Made by a program: the position numbers and the translations under genes | In this document: in pieces, positions 60,131 through 64,000 of the stretch | Layout: every line of letters starts with the position of its first letter | How positions within the stretch are numbered: the stretch's first letter is position 1 | Notes under the pieces: model-generated | Databases searched by the model: none | What the model saw: the letters and a program-made list of their open reading frames with translations, nothing else | Told to the model about the DNA's origin: nothing | NCBI GenBank assembly: GCA_010356995.1 | Contig: ML996688.1 | Span: forward strand, 1,332,350-1,396,349 | Length of the DNA stretch: 64,000 nucleotides | Direction: 5' to 3' | Source of the DNA: Trichodelitschia bisporula | Taxonomy: Eukaryota; Ascomycota; Dothideomycetes; Phaeotrichales; Phaeotrichaceae

Positions 60131-60220
60131 CAACTTTCGAATTCATTCATTTCGAGCAAGTTTTTTCTTCGCTTCAGTCTTCAGCATCCAAAAAGCCCAT
60201 CGTCTTATCCCAAGTCCACA

Positions 60221-61039
60221 ATGTTTTCCCGTGTTCTCTACGTTCTCGCGGCCGGTGCTGCTCTCGCGAGCGCCTATACCACGCCGGTACGTGCCAATCT
60301 GACATCGAACATGCACCGCCCCTTCCCCTTGCCTGCCTCATCGCACTCGCACAACATTGCGTAATCTCTTGCTCACATCTCACGACAGGTTGCCCAGTGC
60401 ACCGACAGCTGCAACCCCATCGCCAAGCCGGGCCTGCAGGAAGCCGTGCCCGCCGGTACCACCTACACCATCACCTGGACGCCGACGACGCCTGGCACCG
60501 TGACCATTCTGCTGCTGCGCGGGCCGGCCGAGAACATCAAGCCGCTAGGCCCGCTGGTCGAGGGTTACGCCAACTCCGGCACCTTCTCCTGGGCCGTGAG
60601 CTCCAGCCTGGAGGCGGACGTCACGCACTACGGCCTGCAGATCATCAACGATGCCGATGGTACCTACCAGTTCAGCACCCAGTTTGGTATCAGCAACTCC
60701 GGCTACTCGGGCAGCGCGTCCGCTAGCGCCTCGACCACCGACTCCGCCTACCCCACGCTGAGCGTCACCAGCTACCCCATGCCGACCGGTAAGCCGACTG
60801 GCATGTCGAACTCCACCGCCTCTTACACCTACGGCGGCTCGTCCAACGCCACGTACACGTCTACCGAGTCCTCCGCCGAGTCGACCACCTTCAGCTATGC
60901 CTCGCCTACCGGACCCACTGCTGCTGCGTCCTCCACCACCGCCTCCAAGCCTGCGCAGACTCCCAATGCTGCGGCTGGCCGCGTTGCCGGTGGCGTCGGT
61001 GCCGTGCTCGCCTTCGTTGCTGCCCTTGCGGTTTTCTAA
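60221..61039 (+). CDS. GPI-anchored Kre9/Knh1-family cell-wall protein
   Basis: Predicted 238-aa cell-surface protein. Exons are 60221-60286 and 60389-61039, with a 102-nt intron between codons just after the signal peptide (MFSRVLYVLAAGAALASA). Residues about 27-120 match the Ser-Thr-rich GPI-anchored membrane family (Kre9/Knh1-like, PF10342): VPAGTTYTITWTPTTPGTVT, then ILLLRGPAENIKPLG and THYGLQIINDADGTYQFST. A Ser/Thr-rich stalk follows, suited to O-mannosylation, and the C-terminus has a GPI signal (small residues NAAAG, then GGVGAVLAFVAALAVF). Kre9-type proteins act in beta-1,6-glucan assembly, but many members of this Pfam family have no tested role, so the function is inferred only as a cell-wall component. 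Confidence 0.92.
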
Positions 61040-62769
61040 ACGCCCTTTCGTCAGGCTTGGAACAGGCGCTGGGCACGTTGTGATGACCGGTTTCTTGGGG
61101 AAGGGAGGGTTAATGTACTATAACCGGCTGGGGGAGGGGGTGGTTTGCGGGGGGGTGTGGGTGGGGTAACTAGTGTCTGAGACATTGGCATCCTTAGGAG
61201 TTTGCGATGACGGCCCGAGGCACGGTCTGTGGGGCGGGGATGGAGTGGTTTTCTGCAGCAAGGGGGCTTGGTGGATGAGGAATGGGAGCAGGAATGTAAG
61301 ATGAGATTGAGCTTCCTTCGGCGCACCTTTGCGGTCGATTTCTTCTTGTATTCTCGTCCTTTTTCCAACCTAGAAAAATTGCGCGTTAATGTTTTGAGGA
61401 TACGGCATGGAAATGGGCTCGGGGAGACGGGTTTGGGCGCGGGCTTTCTATGTACTCTGGAGATACCCCCAAACACTTTCTGCATGTAAATTTACCTATC
61501 CACCTATCCGACGAAAGGAATGACTGCGCAACTGGCTCTTGGAGTCCAGGACGTGAACACTCGACGTCCCAAGAACCTCACACACTGGCTGACGCGTTAG
61601 CGACGCTAGTTCGTCGACCGTCGAGATACCGTTGCCATTAACGTTGCCATTAACAGCGGGACAAGCGCGGGACGGAGTCACGACGCTATGGCCCCTTCAA
61701 CTATCCAGAGCTTGTTTTGCTAGTTGACGGCTTTGAATGGCTAAAAGTGGCACACGCCGAGAGTGTTAACTGGCGTCCGGTGCGCTAGACTATGAATAGC
61801 GCGAGATGGTTGACTTGGCCGAGCCGCTGGTTGCGGTGTTGTGCGGGCCAATGCTTGCGGGGCTGCACGGACTTCAAGACAATGAGGTTGCGAGAAGCTT
61901 CATTGATTGTCGATCTCCCATTTTTTTTTCCGGTCATTGTCTTCCCGCTGCACTCCGCACCCGGCAGCGACCCATTTTGCGCATGGTGTCTTAAAGCTCA
62001 GGACGCATTCGGGGTTGTCGGTTGTCGGCAGTCGATCATTGCGCGTGTGTGTCTCGGTGCTTGCCGTGAGGGGATGGGAGATTTGGAGGATCGAAGATCA
62101 TCGGAATTGAGCGACGAATGAGGGATCAACTGTTATTACCGTACTTGCATGCATCGTGACCGGCCCGCAGCTTATTCCCCTTGTTCCTTCCCCGCTATCT
62201 TGGATAAGCTAGAATGAAACTGGAAGGTGCAACGGTCGATAGGGGCTTGGCGTTTTGTTTGGTGATGTCTCGGGGTCTGGCTTCATAGACCTCACCCATA
62301 GACATTACCACACGACATCACGACTTCACTTCATTGCTCAACATCGCACTTCGCACTTGAACCCAAGACTCAGAGACAAAGTAATTGAGCAGACTATTAG
62401 ATCATATGCCATGTGCAGCCATCCGTCTATCTTTACAAACTCAGCGCTCACGCCTGGGACCGTGAAGTTTAAAGGAACCCCATTTCGGATTAACACCGCA
62501 AACACTACAACTCCACCAAGCGGTGGGTTTCCTTCATCTCGTCCCCTTGAAGCCGCATCCCTAACATCTCCAAAAAGGCGTAAAAGTGTATCAAGCAAGC
62601 GTCATGACAGCCATGGCGTTCGCCCATTGATCCAACCACCTCTACTCTAGTGAGGAAAGAATAAATAAAAAATAGCTAATAGTACAGGGCCCGTGTTCCC
62701 CGTGCCCCGAACACTAATTACCCGCCCGCCCAAGATCAAGAGAAGTGACAAGAAAATATTGGAATCGCT
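61040..62769. other. intergenic, convergent 3' flanks
   Basis: About 1.7 kb between the stops of the GPI-protein gene (+) and the Ser-rich repeat gene (-). No gene seen. The frame at 62255-62650 (+) is 131 codons but lacks domains and runs into the 3' side of the repeat gene. A TACCGTA motif occurs near 62135. Confidence 0.45.
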
Positions 62770-64000
62770 TTACATGAGAATCACACCCAATAATCCAGCC
62801 ACAACGACCATCGAGAAACCCACGGTCTGCTTCGACGCAGCACCGGTGACCGCCTTCGCCGAATCCACCTTCACACTCCGCTTGTACGCCTTCGGAGGAG
62901 AAGCGCCCGACGGCTTGATCGTCTTGCCGCTGTCGGACCAGCCATCATCATAGGCAGGCTTAGGGGACTCCTTCGCCGGCGTATCAAGCTTGGCCGACGT
63001 CTTGATCGTCTTGCCGCTGTCGGCATACCCGGCATCAGAGCTAGGCTTAGCGGACTCCTTAACCGTCTTCACACTCGCGGTGTACGGGCCGGGATAGCCA
63101 GGCTTGCTGGACTTCTTGGCGGGTGTCGAACTGACCCGGCTAGACGGCTTGACGGGCTTGTAGCCATGCTTGTACACCTTGCTAGAAGTAGTGGCCTGCG
63201 TGGTGTAGACCCTGCCCTCGGGCTTGCCCTTGCGGCCCCAACCATGACGGGGCTTCCATGTCACGACGGGCTGGTATTCGGTGTCGGTCGTGGTGACGGT
63301 CTTGACATCGGTGACGGTGCGGCCCTTGTTCATCCAGACCTTGGTGACATGGTGCGGGCGCCTGTAGATCTTCTGGATCGTCGTCGTGATCTAACAGAAT
63401 TAGTATCTGGGCATGTGAACGGCTTAGCAAAACTTACATAGACAACCTCCCTCGCAGGGTACGAAGGATCGGGTTGGTAGTATATCGTGGTGGTTGGCCT
63501 GATGTGCTTGCCCTTCTTGGAGCTGGACGGGATGACATAGACTGAGGAGGTGGGCTTGACGTGCTTGCCCTTCTTGGGCTTGGACGGGATGTCATAGGCG
63601 ACGCTGGACTGCTTCGGCGGCATGGGGGGCGGGATGTCATAGACGAAGCTGGAGGTCGGCACGACCTTGATTGAGCTGGAGTACTGGGGTGCCGCGCTGG
63701 AGTACTTGGAGCTGGAAGCCACGGGTGCCGCGCTGGACGACTTGTAGCTGGAAGCCACGGGCGACGCGCTGGACGAGAAGGAGCTGGAAGCCACGGGTGA
63801 CGCGCTGGACGAGATGGAGCTGGAAGCCACGGGTGACACGCTGGACGAGAAGGAGCTGGAAGCCAAGGGCGAAGCGCTGGATGAGAAGGAGCTGGAAGCC
63901 ACGGACGACGCACTGGCCGACAGGGAGCTGGAAGCTACGGGTGACGCGCTGGCCGACAGGGAGCTGGAAGCCAAGGGCGACGCGCTGGACGAGAAGGAGC
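62770..64000 (-). CDS. Ser-rich repeat GPI-anchored protein (5' part outside window)
   Basis: Partial gene: the N-terminus lies beyond 64000, and 393 residues are visible. Exons are 63438 to beyond 64000, and 63390-62770, with a 47-nt intron between codons (GTAAGT, TACTAAT, TAG). The visible start is a tandem array of 12-residue Ser/Ala/Pro units. Then come Lys/Pro-rich spacers (PSKPKKGKHVKP, PSSSKKGKHIRP), a stretch with TTTIQKIYRRPHHVTKVW and repeated DSGKTIK units, and a C-terminal hydrophobic tail (TVGFSMVVVAGLLGVILM) after small residues, which fits a GPI signal. There is no enzymatic domain. It looks like an adhesin-like or structural wall protein; the family is not recognised. The expected signal peptide cannot be checked here. 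Confidence 0.8.
63714..64000 (-). repeat. 36-bp coding tandem repeat (12-aa Ser-rich units)
   Basis: About eight consecutive 36-bp units with few substitutions, each encoding a variant of S-F-S-S-S-A-S-P-V-A-S-S. The array continues past the window edge; the two units nearest the unique region (63714-63770) are the most diverged. Such arrays in fungal wall genes commonly vary in copy number by slippage or recombination. Confidence 0.9.

Larger units (their letters stand above)
56770..60220. other. 3.5-kb gene-free stretch
   Basis: No supported gene. Frames at 57564-58104 (-) and 58951-59232 (-) lack domains and credible introns. TACGGTA-type motifs are near 58578 and 59393-59405. The right end should hold the GPI-protein promoter and leader; ATG codons near 60085-60100 lie outside its frame. 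Confidence 0.45.

Noticed and set aside
1-64000. CRISPR arrays, operons, insertion sequences, secondary-metabolite cluster
   Set aside because: The window is eukaryotic with individually spliced genes; no regularly spaced repeats, transposases, polyketide or peptide synthases were seen.

Overview
The window looks like nuclear DNA from a filamentous ascomycete (Pezizomycotina). The evidence is the kind of genes present (Zn2Cys6 regulator, fibroin-3-like membrane protein, Kre9/Knh1-type GPI protein, fungal HMG-CoA reductase, fungal NUDT19-like hydrolase) and the introns, which are mostly 44-108 nt with GTRNGT donors, CTAAC/CTGAC-like branch sites and YAG acceptors. I cannot fix the class from sequence alone; Dothideomycetes is a guess. 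No prokaryotic, viral or organellar signal was seen.

I support 15 protein-coding genes (one partial at the right edge), one intron-containing tRNA-Gly(GCC) and one probable gene relic. From left to right: a gene-free left flank (1-4314); a Zn2Cys6 transcription factor (+); a gene-free stretch holding a 66-base G homopolymer; a two-domain fasciclin surface protein (-); glutamate decarboxylase (+), convergent with an AIF2/FSP1-like FAD oxidoreductase (-); NAC beta subunit (-); a fibroin-3-like membrane protein (-); the Hsp70/Hsp90 co-chaperone Sti1 (-); an FAD monooxygenase (-); HMG-CoA reductase (-); a NUDT19-like Nudix hydrolase (+); ribosomal protein S21 (+); the SEA/GATOR2 subunit Rtc1 (WDR24) (-); an Hmt1-type ABC half-transporter (+); a relic of a secreted protein (-); an unrecognised 302-aa protein (-); a mitochondrial GHITM/Bax-inhibitor-like protein (+); tRNA-Gly (+); a GPI-anchored Kre9/Knh1-family protein (+); and the 3' part of a Ser-rich repeat GPI protein (-).

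Most genes are housekeeping and each is transcribed separately; nothing suggests a biosynthetic cluster or a defence island. Loose themes are translation and proteostasis (NAC beta, Sti1, S21), nutrient signalling to TORC1 (Rtc1), sterol synthesis (HMG-CoA reductase), mitochondria and redox (GHITM, AIF2-like), and the cell surface (fasciclin protein, two GPI proteins). Gene density is low, about one per 4 kb, with gene-free stretches up to about 5 kb.

The most unusual observation is in the NAC beta gene. The conserved reading frame can be kept only if a single G at position 18018 is used as a 1-nt exon between two introns that each have good branch points and splice sites. The 66-base G run at 6188 is the second most unusual feature. 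Splice sites were assigned by eye from frame continuity, splice consensus and remembered protein families; no alignment was run.
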